This document shows, piece by piece, positions 12,129 through 23,193 of a stretch of 64,000 bases of DNA. The notes below the pieces were generated by a model. That model was not told the origin of the DNA, did no database searches, and saw only the letters and a list, made by a program, of their open reading frames with translations. The first letter of the stretch is position 1. Every line of letters starts with the position of its first letter. This stretch comes from Cycas panzhihuaensis (taxonomy: Eukaryota; Cycadophyta). Location of the stretch: positions 68,827,741-68,891,740 of the forward strand of contig CM041465.1 in assembly GCA_023213395.1 (NCBI GenBank), read 5' to 3'. The translations under genes were made by a program, and so were the position numbers.

Positions 12129-13394
12129 ATGAGGGCAAGAAGGGTGCATGCGAAACCGCGTGAGAACGGAAACAGGGCAGTTGGAGGTAGATCAGGCACG
12201 AAACGGAGATTCGTGGAAGAAGCATCGGACAGTTCGGATGAGGACTTTGTAGTGGGTGAAGAAGAAGAGGAGGAAGAAGAAGACGACAATGATGACATTA
12301 TGTCCACTGAAGAGGAGGAGGAGGAGGAGGAAGAAGAAGAAGAAAGCACATTTGATGAATACAGTGAGGAACTTTCGGATTCTCCGAAATCAAGGAAAAC
12401 AGGAGCTAGAACAAGAACAAGAGCTGAAGGTTTGAGAAAGAAACCGAGAAATCGAGCAACGAAACGAGTGAAAATATTGTCTAGCGACGATGAAGATTTT
12501 CAACCTGACTTCGCTTCCAGCCCTGATTATAGTGATGATGAAGAAGAAGAAGAAGTTGTGGTCATTAAACGACCTCGACCGAGGAGAAAGCGAGGGAGAA
12601 AATCCAAGAATGTTAGCACTCGCAAGTCAAAAACAGGGGGGAGGAAGAGGAGGAGTACACCTGCATCAGGAAAAGTGGCAAAGAAACAAATGAAAGTAAC
12701 ACTGGCACTGCGGAAATCAGACACCAAGCGAAGGAAAACGATGCCTTTATCAAGAAATTTGGTTAGGAATACAACAGGAAACAACAGTAATTCAGACGAA
12801 GATTTTCTAATACCACCAAATGAACGAGCTAAACATCGAAGAAACTGCTCCAGTAATTCAAAGAAACGCTCAAATTCACAGTGCAGAAGAAAACTTACCA
12901 GCAGCTCAGCTTCAGATTTTTCTGATCTTGATTCTGATTACACAATCTGGGAAGAAGGTAACGAACCTTTGTATAAGCCTGCACACCGCAGGAAACCCAC
13001 ATCTCGTCTAACAAGATCATCATTCATTCAAAAACATGAAACTGTGTCCAGTACTAAAGGTTGTCAAAACAAGAAGCATACGAGTCTATTAAATTGCAAC
13101 TTCAATAAAGCTGAAGAGGGATTGATGAAGAAAGGAAAAGAGAAGATTGAAGGCACACAGGTTGATGAGACTTCAGAATTGGGGAAGCCAGTTTGTGGAG
13201 TCTGCTTGTCAGATGATGGTAAGGCTAACAGAGGAAAGTTGGATTGCTGTGATCATTATTTCTGTTTTGCTTGTATCATGGAATGGGCAAAGGTGGAGTC
13301 CCGATGTCCTATGTGCAAGCAACGTTTTGTTTCTATATCAAAGTCGGGTAAGGGGTTACATGGGAGGAAAATAAGCGTTCCATTGCGTGATCAG
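12129..13394 (+). CDS. nuclear RING-finger protein, first coding exon (422 codons; gene incomplete)
   Basis: The ATG at 12129 is preceded by in-frame stops. The protein begins basic, then has acidic runs (residues 31-72 and 119-142, almost pure Glu/Asp) alternating with Arg/Lys-rich segments such as KRPRPRRKRGRKSK (147-160), which look like nuclear localisation signals. A complete C3HC4 RING lies at 356-396: C356, C359, C374, H376, C379, C382, C393, C396, within DHYFCFACIMEWAKVESRCP. RING fingers of this type usually act as E3 ubiquitin ligases. The cysteine-dense RING and the following VPLRDQ resemble the plant RING-plus-PHD proteins typified by Arabidopsis AT3G05670 (from memory), in which a PHD finger follows. 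The exon ends at DQ|GTAATC (13394/13395), and reading on gives a hydrophobic tail typical of intron. No PHD-coding exon was recognised downstream. The exon itself shows no lesion. Confidence 0.85.
12262..12347 (+). repeat. GAA/GAG trinucleotide-rich tract in the coding exon
   Basis: Near-continuous GAR codons encode the Glu runs of the RING protein. The antisense reading is a Ser-rich frame, which is an artefact of the repeat. Confidence 0.9.
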
Positions 13395-13400
13395 GTAATC
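13395..13400 (+). other. splice donor ending the RING exon
   Basis: GATCAG|GTAATC places a good donor immediately after the conserved PLRDQ. Downstream codons lose coding character at once. Confidence 0.7.
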
Positions 13401-14589
13401 TTCTTGTCTCTCAATTTTTTATTGCTGGCAGCTTGGCCTCTGATGCTAATATGGTCATCATATTGGTTATTTATGAGTCGGTATCTTTGTTAATTGATTA
13501 TCTCTAAGCGTTGAAATACAGTCAACCTAGACACATTACTCAGCCATTGTTAAACAACCTGCACAACGTTTACAGTGACTCAACTGATACACCAATGCAT
13601 GAGGCACTAGATATGGAAATACAATGATTCATTATTGATGCAATATAACAAGAAGCAACATAATCAGCAGCCTACATTGAAACAGTTAAACAGTTATTCA
13701 ATGTCAATCCATGCCTTTATTATTTTGGATACAATACAATGCAGCTGACTAGCAGTGCATATCAACAGAACACCTCATTATTACATAGATTGTCAATACC
13801 AAAAAATTCACAAGACTATTTATACTATATTCTAAGTCAACTCGTCAATTATAGGATCAGATGGCTGGCTGTTACATAACTGCTTAACTAAACTTTAACA
13901 ATACAAAATACATTTATAATCATTTTGACTTTGATTGACATAGGTAGAGTATACAATTAGATAATATAAATTCTTGTTGAGTTGAAGTACAATTTTTTTC
14001 AGAAATGAATTTAGCTGGAGATGTAAGAACTTTGACTCTGGGATTGACTGTTTTAGAAGATAGATGATACCAATGGAAATCCATTGTTGTGGCAGATTTT
14101 TATCAGTTGTATAATTTTATCCAGGAACTTGAGAACAACGGATGAGTACAGAGAAAATTTTACCACAGTGTCCATATATCATTGTGCAGAACAATTAGTC
14201 GCTTGAATAAGTCGAACAGTGTTGTGACACTCAAGTAGAACCTGGCTACGCATAAGAGAGCCTTATTGTCACAAGGACTCCACTTTTATACCCTACTTTG
14301 TTGTTGTAGTGACCAGCGACATTTGCACTTGGCAAGGGTGTGCTTGTCACTTTTCCCTGCACCATATCTAACTCACTCCTTTCCAGTGAGTGGCATTGTA
14401 CTCTTTAGCCTCAATTTCATCGCACTCAGCATGTAGTTTGTCTTGTTGTTAAGGAACCCATTAAAGATATTTCAGAAGTTGTTGTCAAAGGTTTTGAAGC
14501 TTAATCATTGTCTCCAAGGTGCTTACTCCATGCTTGAGAAAATTGTGCTCCCACCTTGAACATCTCTTTTTAAAGTTTTTGAACCTTAG

Positions 14590-14937
14590 CTTTTTGTGTA
14601 TTCAAAATCTTTAGCAATCACCTGAGAAAATATCGCTGACTCTAAACAACATCGAAATCTAGATTCTTTATGTTCCATAGGAATGGAACTTATTTTGGTC
14701 TCGAATTTTTTAATGTGAAAAATCATGTTCTCTCTCCTAGACTTAATCAACTGACCACTTCGCTGAAGTCAAATGGGTACTTCCTCATCATCTACACCGT
14801 TATCTGCTGCAGCATCAGATACCAGTTGCACTTTCTCAACTTGTTTCTTTGCTGCTTTCTCATTAGAAAGGTCTTTGGCTGACATCTCCTTTTGCTTCAA
14901 ATTGTCTGCATGACAATTCATTACTAAGTTGCCAGAC
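14590..14937 (-). pseudogene. unrecognised coding-like segment
   Basis: One minus-strand frame reads through about 115 codons with one internal TGA: MNCHADNLKQKEMSAKDLSN, EKAAKKQVEKVQLVSDAAAD, then IFHIKKFETKISSIPMEH and CCLESAIFSQVIAKDFEYTK. Composition is protein-like (Lys/Glu-rich, then mixed). Another fragment downstream (about 14360-14580) reads MFKVGAQFSQAWSKHLGDND and, in another phase, KLHAECDEIEAKEYNATHW. Family not recognised. It could be a decayed gene, a retro-pseudogene or exons of a minus-strand gene. Confidence 0.35.
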
Positions 14938-15689
14938 ATGTGGAAGCGGAGAAATGTTGAAACAAAAATGGAAATGTGGAAACTCCAAGTGTAAAAAAAA
15001 TTGTGAACACAGAAACATCAAAATGGGATTTTCAAAAAAAAAAAAGGTAAAAAATATTTATAAAATTTATATATAAAAATTATATGAAATCATGCATCTA
15101 AACATCAAAATAGAAACATATGCCTTATAAACATGTAATATGAAATAATGTCAATCATGAAGCTTATTATTTTAATATCTTCTATATATTGTTTTGATAC
15201 TTTGTAGTTGGGGTGTAGTAAATGGGGCCCACCCGCCATGTATGCCCCAGTTGTGGAAAAATTCAATTAGAAACATGACTAAAAACGTGTTTCTTGGTTG
15301 GAAACACCTAGTAAACGTTTTTGGGAAGTGGAAACATTCTATAAATGTTTTTCTGAGGTTTTTGAGGCAGGCATTTCTGAGTTTTGGAAATGTTGAACCG
15401 TCAAGGAAAGTGGAGTTTGCAGTAACATAGATCTGTTACCATTCAGAGACCTGACTGAGCCACATGGGTCATTGCCATAATATCAAATGGCTGAATCAGA
15501 GTTATGATCTTGTTGTCTGACTCAGTGGACTTTAGTTTGGCTCCTTGGCATTTCCACCATTTTCTTTTCAAGAATCTTCGATGAAGGGCACTTCTATGTA
15601 CCTAAGGATTTATCTTTCTTCAATACAACACCAAAAGATGCTGTGGTTGATTTGGAAAGTGTTGGACATCAGAAGAAGGGACCTTTTCA

Positions 15690-16000
15690 AGAAAAATATA
15701 TTTTAAAGCTGGAGTATTCAATGCTGAAGTTGACTTCACTGAGTGACTGGAACTCCTCAATCAGAGATTGGGTTGACATTGAAGAATTTTCTGAGATCTG
15801 TGTAGTAAGAATATTATGACCAGCAGAACTTGAAGGATCAGCATGCTGATTCTATGGCAGAGACTCTGTTTCCTTTGATACCTGATTAATTTTTGTCATA
15901 TCGACATCATCATTCTCAATCTTCTCAATTGACACCGTTCTGTTGATGTATTGAACTCTAGGTTTGACTTGGATATTTCTGTTAGCAAAGGGGACTTGCC
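15690..16000 (-). pseudogene. unrecognised coding-like segment
   Basis: A minus-strand frame of about 100 codons has one internal stop and reads VPFANRNIQVKPRVQYINRT, VSIEKIENDDVDMTKINQV, then SSSAGHNILTTQISENSSMS and SLIEEFQSLSEVNFSIEYSS. It is Ser/Gln/Glu-rich without a recognised domain. It is in the same orientation as the segment at 14590-14937 and may belong to the same decayed gene. A plus-strand frame overlaps part of it (KDAVVDLESVGHQKKGPFQ), so orientation is not certain. Confidence 0.3.
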
Positions 16001-16128
16001 AGTTATGCACTCTCAAGGTATTAGCTTAGGTTTTGGCAGTTGTGGTTTGGACTTAGACTTGGGTCACTCCACTACCTTAGTCTCCAGCAAACATTTTGAA
16101 CTTGGAGTGATTGGAAGGGGATGTGACA

Positions 16129-16490
16129 ATGTTAATGTCACATGGTCATTTCATGAAGTTAGAATTAGATAAAGTCACTTTTATGTTTATAATTTTAGGA
16201 TAAGGTGACTATGCCTAAGTCACTTAAGTGAAATGACATAAAGTTCATTTCATTGTAATTTCATGTAATCTCATTTGAATGTCATTGGGAGGGAAAACTC
16301 AAATTCCAAACCCTAATGAGCATCCTCATTATATAAGCTGAAATTACATGGAGAGTGATCATATTCTACACTTCTCCTCTTTGAGCTCAAGCTATTAGCA
16401 TTCTCTTGTTGAGTACATTGTGCTTGCCTCCACTATTTGCCATTGTGTAGTGTTAGTGCACTAGATCCCTAGATCCATTCCCTCAACAGG
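16129..16490 (+). repeat. probable solo LTR
   Basis: Begins TGTTAATGTCAC after a purine-rich stretch (GGAAGGGGATG) and ends CCCTCAACA. It has a TATA-like TTATATAAGC at 16329-16338 and contains TCACTTAAGTGA, also found in the LTR family at 48160 and 55400. No clear target duplication was found, so borders are approximate. Confidence 0.4.
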
Positions 16491-16641
16491 GGAAAGGTTG
16501 TTGGAATTGACTTTTTCAACCACTTAGGAGGTGGCATTTTGCTTCCTATTTTTTTTTTCAATGAATGAGGAGATGGTGACTCTCTTTACTGCCTAGAAGA
16601 TGATCTGATCCAAATTGTTAATGCAATAAGAATGGCCATCT

Positions 16642-17078
16642 TGTTAGAACCTTCATTTATCACCGTATGTGTTATTCTAAAGTGCACTTTTGTAAGCTTT
16701 TTGTAAAGTCACATTCACCTTTTTCTTTAGTGACTTATTTACATGTTTTATTTGAATAAACCAACATTTTGATGGGTAACACTTGTCACCATTCTTTGAT
16801 CTCAAGGAGTGTTCTACTCAAAATTTTCTTCTGTATTGTAGATTGTGACATGTGTCACAATCTTGTCTACAGTCATTCCTATATAATGAGGGCTTACTCT
16901 CATGTAAAGCATTGTAGTTTGCGAGTTTATTGTTATTTCGTTGGAGCAATTCTACATGGGTTGGAGTGTAGAGTAATTCATGCTTGTATTTTCATGCTTA
17001 GTAATGAGAATTGAATCAAGTCTTGTTAAGTTGCTGTCCTCTTGTCCTCAATAGACCCCGTTGTCTTCTCAATTTTCA
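16642..17078 (+). repeat. 5' LTR of the 16642 copia element
   Basis: TG...CA ends, a TATA-like CTATATAATGAGG at about 16889, and a primer site starting 3 bases after the end. Single copy in the window. Confidence 0.6.
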
Positions 17079-17144
17079 TTATGGTATCAAAGTTGTGCTG
17101 GGGATTTTAGAGAAGGTACATGGTTTCTTTGCATTGGTGACAAC

Positions 17145-17291
17145 TTTCACCTTATGAAGAGGATCCAAAAGAAGAACTCTCTTATTTTTCACTTAATTCT
17201 CTAATTTCAAAATTAAGTTTTCACCTTATGAAGGTGATCCAAAGGAAGAACTCTATTATTTTTCACTTAATTTTCTAATTTCAAAATTAAG
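17145..17291 (+). repeat. 74-bp tandem duplication in the leader
   Basis: Two copies of a unit starting TTTCACCTTATGAAG and ending TTTCAAAATTAAG, differing at a few positions. Confidence 0.85.
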
Positions 17292-17589
17292 TTTTGAAAT
17301 TTTTTTATGTTAAAAGCTTGATTTTGAAGTATACTGACAAATTCTTGTGAGGGTTAATTCTTACAGTGTTTGCAATTTGTTTTAATGGTGGAGTTTTAGC
17401 ATATGCAAAAAATTTGCAAATATTGCAACTTTTTGTTAAAAAAATTATTTGTTCTGCTATTTGGCTTTCCATTGTAACCCTCATTGTAGGATTGTGTAAG
17501 AGGAGAATTTTTTTGTGTGTGGCCAAATGTTTTTAGTATTAGGCATGTTTAGAAACCTACTCTCTGTTAGCTAATTTGACAAACAATAG

Positions 17590-18926
17590 ATGAGTATACT
17601 ATTCAAAAATAGGAAATGTATCATTTGGAACAAAGAAGACCAAATTGTTGCTATTGAGACTAGGCACTTACTAAGTTCAAAGAATTTAAATTTGCAGTGG
17701 AGAATGAGTCAGGCATGCAAATCAAAATACTTTGCTTTGACAATGGTGATGAGTACATGTCCAAGAGATTTAATAAATTTGCATACATAATGGGATCAAA
17801 CGACAATTTTCTACCCATCATACACCTTAGTAGAATGGTGTGATTAAATACATGAATAGACCACTTGTTAATAAGGCAAAGGCCATGATGTAAGTGCAAA
17901 GTCTTACTTAGTCATATTGGGCAGAAGTAGTCCACACTATTGTTTATTTGTCCAATCAAAGTTCTACTATTGTAGTCTAGAACAAGACACTAGAGTGGGC
18001 CTAGATTGGCTAGAAACCTATGGTCAACCATCTTCTCATTTTTGGGTGCACAACTTATATGAATATTTTTTAGGAGTAAAGATGTAGATCTCAGATGCAT
18101 TTTTATTTGATATACTATTGGCAAGAAAGCATATAAACTATATAATCACATTGGCAAAAGGATGCATATATCTAGAGACATTGTTTTTGCAGAAGACAAT
18201 AGGGAGTTGGATCTTAGTTCCATCCAAATCTCCTTTGATAAAGGCAAAGCAATAGTTTAAGATTTTGCTTCCTCAACATGTTTTACACCATGTCATTTAT
18301 CAGCACCTGCATCACCTTCTTCATCATCTTCTTCCATGGTTCCTTCATCCAATCCTACCAACACCTTTGAGATTCAACAACCTTTACAACCATAGGACAT
18401 TGAAGTGACAACTACATTGGCGAAGAAGTTATCCAAATGGCATCTTCAAACTATAGCAGGTACACAAACTGTTCAAGACAAACATCCATCCAAAATACGG
18501 CTTTGAGCTATTGTCAACTATGCACTTATGGTTAGTACTTGAGAGCCTTCCACTTTTGAGGAGGCATGTACTGATGAAAAGTGGGATGCTGCAAAGGATG
18601 ATGAGATCCATTCTATTTACAAAATGGTAGGTGACACTTGGTCAAATTGTTAGAAGTCAAACAGACAATTAGATGTAAGTGGATCTACAAAACCAAGTTT
18701 CAATTTGACGGTACCATTGAGCAACATAAAGCTTGACTGATCATAATAGGCTTCAAATAGGAGGAAGGCATCAATTATAATGAGATCAGATTGTTATGGC
18801 CTTAGTGGTTCAATGCAAATGGCCTTTATATTAGATGGATGTCAAAAGTGCCTTTTATATAATTGGGGAGGTATATCTCGAACAACCTCTTGGTTACATC
18901 TCTCTATTAGAGCCTTTATGTTCTAT
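17590..18926 (+). pseudogene. decayed copia pol (pre-integrase to reverse transcriptase)
   Basis: Starts with the segment before integrase (MSILFKNRKCIIWNKEDQIV), then jumps by deletion into the integrase core (KFKEFKFAVENESGMQIKIL, FDNGDEYMSK). It continues through integrase C-terminal pieces (KAYKLYNHIGKRMHISRDIVFAEDNREL) and the Ser/Pro-rich linker (about 18230-18420). It ends in N-terminal reverse transcriptase: CKWIYKTKFQFDGT, EEGINYNE, and DVKSAF / VYLEQPLGYIS near 18838-18905. There are many stops and no catalytic YVDD. Confidence 0.65.
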
Positions 18927-19066
18927 TGTTAAGCCATGTATTATTTATATAAACATACTTCACTTAATGTGTAAAGTGCACACCCACACTTCTTTAGTGT
19001 TTCATCATGTTGTAACTTATGAGTGAATGGCCCTTTACCCTCTTTTTGCATATTTGCACATATGCA

Positions 19067-19094
19067 TGCATGTTTGACACTCGTCAAACATGCA
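19067..19094. repeat. inverted repeat in LTR U3
   Basis: Perfect 12-bp arms TGCATGTTTGAC and GTCAAACATGCA with a 4-nt centre. The TTTGAC...GTCAAA core is shared with the palindromes at 48435, 48516 and 55623. Confidence 0.85.
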
Positions 19095-20231
19095 AGGTCT
19101 TTGTGTGCATGATCAACACTTATTAATCATTGGTCACATTTAAGGGGAACGTTCTCACATATATATTAAGACCACTTTCTCTTGTATGGGATAGTGAGAG
19201 TGGGATGTAATGTTATGCTACTGAGTTGAATACAATCATTCTTATTAGAGATGGGACAAATTCCTTCTCCTCCATATTTTTTTGTGTTTATGTGCTTGTT
19301 CTTTTCCAGTTTATTGTAGATGCAAATCATTTGGATTTAGTTCTTCATTGTCCCCTCATGATCCAACTTCATCATTTTGGTATGAAAGTTACTTGGTTGG
19401 GGTTTTATTTTCAAATTTGGAGGTTAAATTTTTAAAGCCTTCCTTTGGTGACATCCTTCGCAATACGAAGGCGATTCAATGTTGTTGGGCTCATTTTTTA
19501 GCTATTAAAAATTTTAGAATTCTTTTTTTTTTAAAGTTTAATTTTAGAAAAAAATAAATATAATATTTTTTTCTAAGATATTTTGACTCATGGGAGGGAA
19601 AGAGAAATATTTGTGTTTTTCTTTGTTGTGGAAATCTGGTTTTTGTTTTACAGGCATTGTAGGAAAGAAAAAGTTGACTATTAGTTCTTTGTTGGGGAAA
19701 AAATAATGTTGCACCTTGTTTGCACGTTGTTGGGCACTCAATTTGCTGTCCAAACCACTGTTAGGCACATTTCTCAGCCTATTGGGCACTCAATTTTTGT
19801 TGGGCTCACTTTTTGCAATGGAAGACCCTTATTGGGCAACTTTTTTTGAAGGAAAACCATTGTGCAAGCATCAAAATTACTTGTTGGCTTTTGTGGCCTC
19901 ATTTGGAATCATCATATGGTGTTTAGAGACTGATTTAGAGGAAGAAGTCCTCTCAAAAAGATCTCAGTCTGTCCTTTTATCTCCCATGGTCGTGTGCCCC
20001 TCATACGACTCAATTCAATTTAAAAATCATCAAACTTCAATGAAAATTCGTCAAATGAAAGCCAAAACTCACTGAACCTGCTGTATGATGAGCATCGATT
20101 AATTCTCAAGTAAATCCGTGCTTCAGATTTTGAGTTACGATCAATTTTGGTCAAAACGGGTTGCACGGCAGTCATGTAGATAAAATTTATGAAAAAATTT
20201 GATTTTTAACAGTGAACTTATAACTTTATGT

Positions 20232-20273
20232 TATATGATTTAAAATATTCCTTGGAATATTTTAAATCATATA
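20232..20273. repeat. perfect 20-bp-arm hairpin in copia leader
   Basis: Arms TATATGATTTAAAATATTCC (20232-20251) and GGAATATTTTAAATCATATA (20254-20273) are separated by only TT. It is followed by AAAAGGTCATTTTTT. Similar hairpins lie in the leaders of other copia elements in the window. Confidence 0.95.
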
Positions 20274-20315
20274 AAAGGTCATTTTTTAAAGTTCACTTTT
20301 TTCAAGTGATTTTTT

Positions 20316-20537
20316 TGAAAAAAGAATAGGAATAGAAGAAGTTTTCTTTATTAATGATGGGTGAGAGTTTCTCTCTCATATAACTACAATAGATTTATAA
20401 GAGGGGTCCAATACATGTATGCCAAGTGTTATTTTAAAACAAAAGATTGGTCTTGACACATGACCCTCATTTTCACTTAAGAGGTGCTAGTGTACATTTA
20501 TAAATAAAACATAGGATAGAACATTAATATTCCAACA
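20316..20537 (-). repeat. 3' LTR of the 20316 copia element
   Basis: About 222 bp with TG...CA ends, adjoining a polypurine tract. The left border at the TG at 20316 is inferred. Confidence 0.5.
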
Positions 20538-20545
20538 CCCTCCCT

Positions 20546-22856
20546 TAATGTTTTATCTTTTGTTTTATAGTTCCAATTGATTTTAGAGATAGTGAAATTT
20601 ATTCTTTGGTAAAGGCTTTGTAAAAATATTTGCAAGTTGTTCATTACTGCAGTATTGTAGATCTATTTCTTTAGCTTGAACTTTCTCTAATAAAATGTTG
20701 ATGCACTTTTATGTACTTTGTTCTTGCATGAAAGATTGGATTTTTTGTCAACTTGATAATGCTCTGATTATCACAAAAGATTGAGGTTGCTTTAAAGCAT
20801 TCTTGACTGAAATCCTTGAAGTTGCCTTAACCAAATTGTTTCATAGGTTGCACTTATTGCAGCATTGCATTCAACTTCTATTGATGACATGCAACAATCG
20901 ATCTTAGATTGAAGCAATATCCTGATGTAGATTTCCTTTCCTATTGTTCGCCTGCCCAATTTGAGTCATTGTATTTAATCATCTCTAATTTAGTAGCCTT
21001 AGTATGGTTCAATCCTAGATCCAATGTGCCTTTGATATATCTTAGGATTTTTTTAGCCACATTCAAATGAGAGACCTTTGGAACATGCGTGTATTTGGAG
21101 ACAATTTTTATAGAGAATGATATATCTGATCTGGTTGTCGTTAAGTAAATAAGGCTTTCAATTAGCTATTGATTAGAGTTTCAATTGTTGATTGTCTTCA
21201 TCAGCTATTAGAACACACCTTGTTTCCATAGGTGTGGCACAAGGGTTATAGTCTTCCATATGAAATCTTTTGAGAAGATTTTTGGCATATTTTATTTATG
21301 AGATGAAGATAACATTTGTTGCTTGACTTACTTCAATACCAAGGTAATAATAAAGTGGGCCCATATTTGCCATCTTAAAATTGCTTTCCATATGTGCTTT
21401 TACCCATTTGGTTGTTTTGTGATCACTGTTTGTAACAATCATATCATCTACATACACAACAATTATAGTAATTAAGCCATTGTCATGATTTTTAATATAC
21501 GGGCTTAGGTTGGACTCATACTTGTTGAATCGGTTTTCTTGAGATGATAGTCTAACTTTGCATACTAGGTCCATGGTGCTTGCTTTAGGCCATATAATGT
21601 CTTCTTTAGTTTGTAGACTAGATGTTCTTCTCCTTTTCTTGTATATCTTGGAGGTTGCTCCATATAAACTTCTTTGTCCAAGTTGCCATTAAAAAGGCAC
21701 TTTTTACACCGAGTTACACAATTTTCTATCCATATTGAGTAGCCATAACAATAGCTATAACAATACAAATGATTATATGAAAAATGTTTCTTCATAGTCA
21801 ATGCTTGCAGTTTGAGTATATCCTTTTGCCACTAGCTTGGCTTTAAAATTTTCAATGTTGCCATCATATTTTTTTGAAAATTTGTAAACCCATTTGCAGC
21901 CCACAATTGGTTTACCTTCAGGAGGAGGAACAAGTTTTCAAGTATTATTTTGCTTTATGGCACACATTTCTTTATCTTTAGCTATTGCCATTCTGGATTT
22001 TCATGGGCTTCTTCATAGTTTTTTGAGGTTCAATTGTGCAGACTAAGGTTTGATGTCTTTGAGATCTTGTTCTCTGCTACAAAATATCTCCTTTTGATTC
22101 CTCCATGGTTTTTAAATACCACATAAGCAACCCTTTTTTAGTTTGAATAATTTCTCTTAGAAAATCATTTTTCTATCTTCTTGTCTTGTGAGGTTCACTT
22201 TCCTGTTCTCTTGTTTCTTGAGGAGCACTAATTAGAACATTCTCTTCATGTGATGTAACTTCTTTATTAAGAAATTCCATAGTTTCTATTTGAATTATTT
22301 TTGAGGTACTTACCCGATCATTTTTATCAAGGTCATCTGATAAAAAATGATATCTTTGTTAACATAAATTTTGTAAGTTCTTGGGGAATATGTACATAAG
22401 CAATACTGCCAAAAACTCTAAGATGACTCACATTAGGTTTTCTGCTTGACTATGTTTTTTTAAGAGTGAGTTTTCTAAAAATTTTCATGGGATTTTTATT
22501 TATAAGATATATGATTGTATTAACAACGTTAGCCCAATATGCATTGGATACTTCTTTTTTATCATGCATTTGGCCATTTTAGTTATATAGTTCTATTTAA
22601 TCTTTCAACCACTCCATTGGATTATGGAGCATATGTAGTAAGCTACCTACAAATACTATGCATTTTGCAAAAATGAAAAAAATCATTTGAGATGTATTTC
22701 CCTCCTCCATCTATTCTAAGAATTTTGATTTTATGCCCACTTTCTAATTCAACATGGGCTTTAAATTCTTTAAAAGTGTCAAAAACTTCTGATTTGTTGA
22801 AGATGAAAAACATCCAAGCCTTCTTGTTAAAGTTATCTATTAACGTGGCAGTTGTA
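20546..22856 (-). pseudogene. decayed copia pol (integrase, reverse transcriptase, RNase H)
   Basis: Integrase residues at 22640-22850 include KAWMFFIFNKSEVFDTFKEF and KIKILRIDGGGKYISND. Reverse transcriptase at 21296-21900 shows [18 protein letters not shown], then ITIIVVYVDDMIVTNSD (catalytic YVDD at about 21440-21451) and YYYLGIEVSQ. RNase H at 20580-21280 is present but has stops. A frameshift separates the LKQAPW part from the YVDD part, and GDLDKEVYMEQPP lies in a third segment. Not functional. Confidence 0.7.
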
Positions 22857-23181
22857 TGTTAAGCCACTACTTAATGTTCATGTGGTTTAACTAAAGGTGA
22901 TTAACGAAAAGGTGTGAGATATTCCAAGGGTCACGACCCTTGTCGGGTGACACCTCTTGGAAGGGTATATAATCCTAGATCCCTTATGTATTCGATGTAT
23001 CAATTGGAAGTAATCAATGTGATCCAAAGGATCTTTTGTGGTAGATTTTTTCTCGAAAGGGTTTCCCATGTAAATCCTGTATATTGTGTATCTGTATTTC
23101 GTGTTTATATTTGTTTGTTTGATGTGTGTGGTTAAAGATTTTGCGAATAGGAACATGTGTATGATTTCATGTTCCTCAACA
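22857..23181 (+). repeat. 5' LTR of the 22857 copia element
   Basis: TG...CA ends, TATA-like GGTATATAATCC at 22964, and a primer site at the exact end. U3 contains an inverted repeat GGGTCACGACCCTTGTCGGGTGAC. Confidence 0.6.
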
Positions 23182-23193
23182 TGGTATCAAAGT

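Larger units (their letters stand above)
13395..16128. other. intron or intergenic DNA of the RING locus
   Basis: No plus-strand exon continuing the RING protein was recognised. The region has two minus-strand coding-like stretches (separate entries), an AT-rich insert near 15030-15190 and A/T homopolymers. Whether it is intron depends on whether the gene continues beyond the retrotransposons. Confidence 0.4.
16642..18926 (+). mobile_element. copia element, 5' LTR plus decayed pol, 3' end lost
   Basis: LTR 16642-17078 (TGTTAGAACC...TTTTCA), a primer site ATGGTATCAAAG at 17081, a short leader with a tandem duplication, then polymerase pieces to about 18905. Gag and most of the protease are missing. 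A solo LTR or LTR-leader block begins at 18927 within its reverse transcriptase. The pol wording (KFKEFKFAVENES, HISRDIVFAEDNREL) groups it with the elements at 30007 and 42087. Confidence 0.65.
18927..20315 (+). mobile_element. copia LTR (18927-19374) with its leader, remainder lost
   Basis: The LTR begins TGTTAAGCCATG, resembles the family at 48160 and 55400, and ends ATCA just before TTTTGGTATGAAAG, a primer-site-like sequence. About 940 bp of leader follow and are then cut by the 3' LTR of a minus-strand element at 20316. The leader has TTGGGC-containing repeats and a 20-bp-arm hairpin. Confidence 0.5.
20316..22856 (-). mobile_element. copia element, 3' part (integrase to 3' LTR)
   Basis: On the minus strand: integrase, linker, reverse transcriptase, RNase H, a polypurine tract (AAGGGAGGG at 20538-20546) and the 3' LTR (20316-20537, starting TGTTGGAATATTAATG). 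The 5' part is absent: at 22857 a plus-strand copia LTR begins. The LTR start resembles the short-LTR group at 41498, 42030 and 47129. Confidence 0.65.

Noticed and set aside
12008-12349. Ser-rich 113-codon antisense frame
   Set aside because: Shadow of the GAA/GAG tract of the RING exon.
13395-13493. C-terminal hydrophobic tail extending the RING frame to 454 codons
   Set aside because: Begins at a good splice donor, loses codon character at once and looks like intron read-through.
19716-20075. 119-codon plus-strand frame
   Set aside because: Lies in a leader, contains the TTGGGC repeats translated, no recognised domain; kept as leader only.
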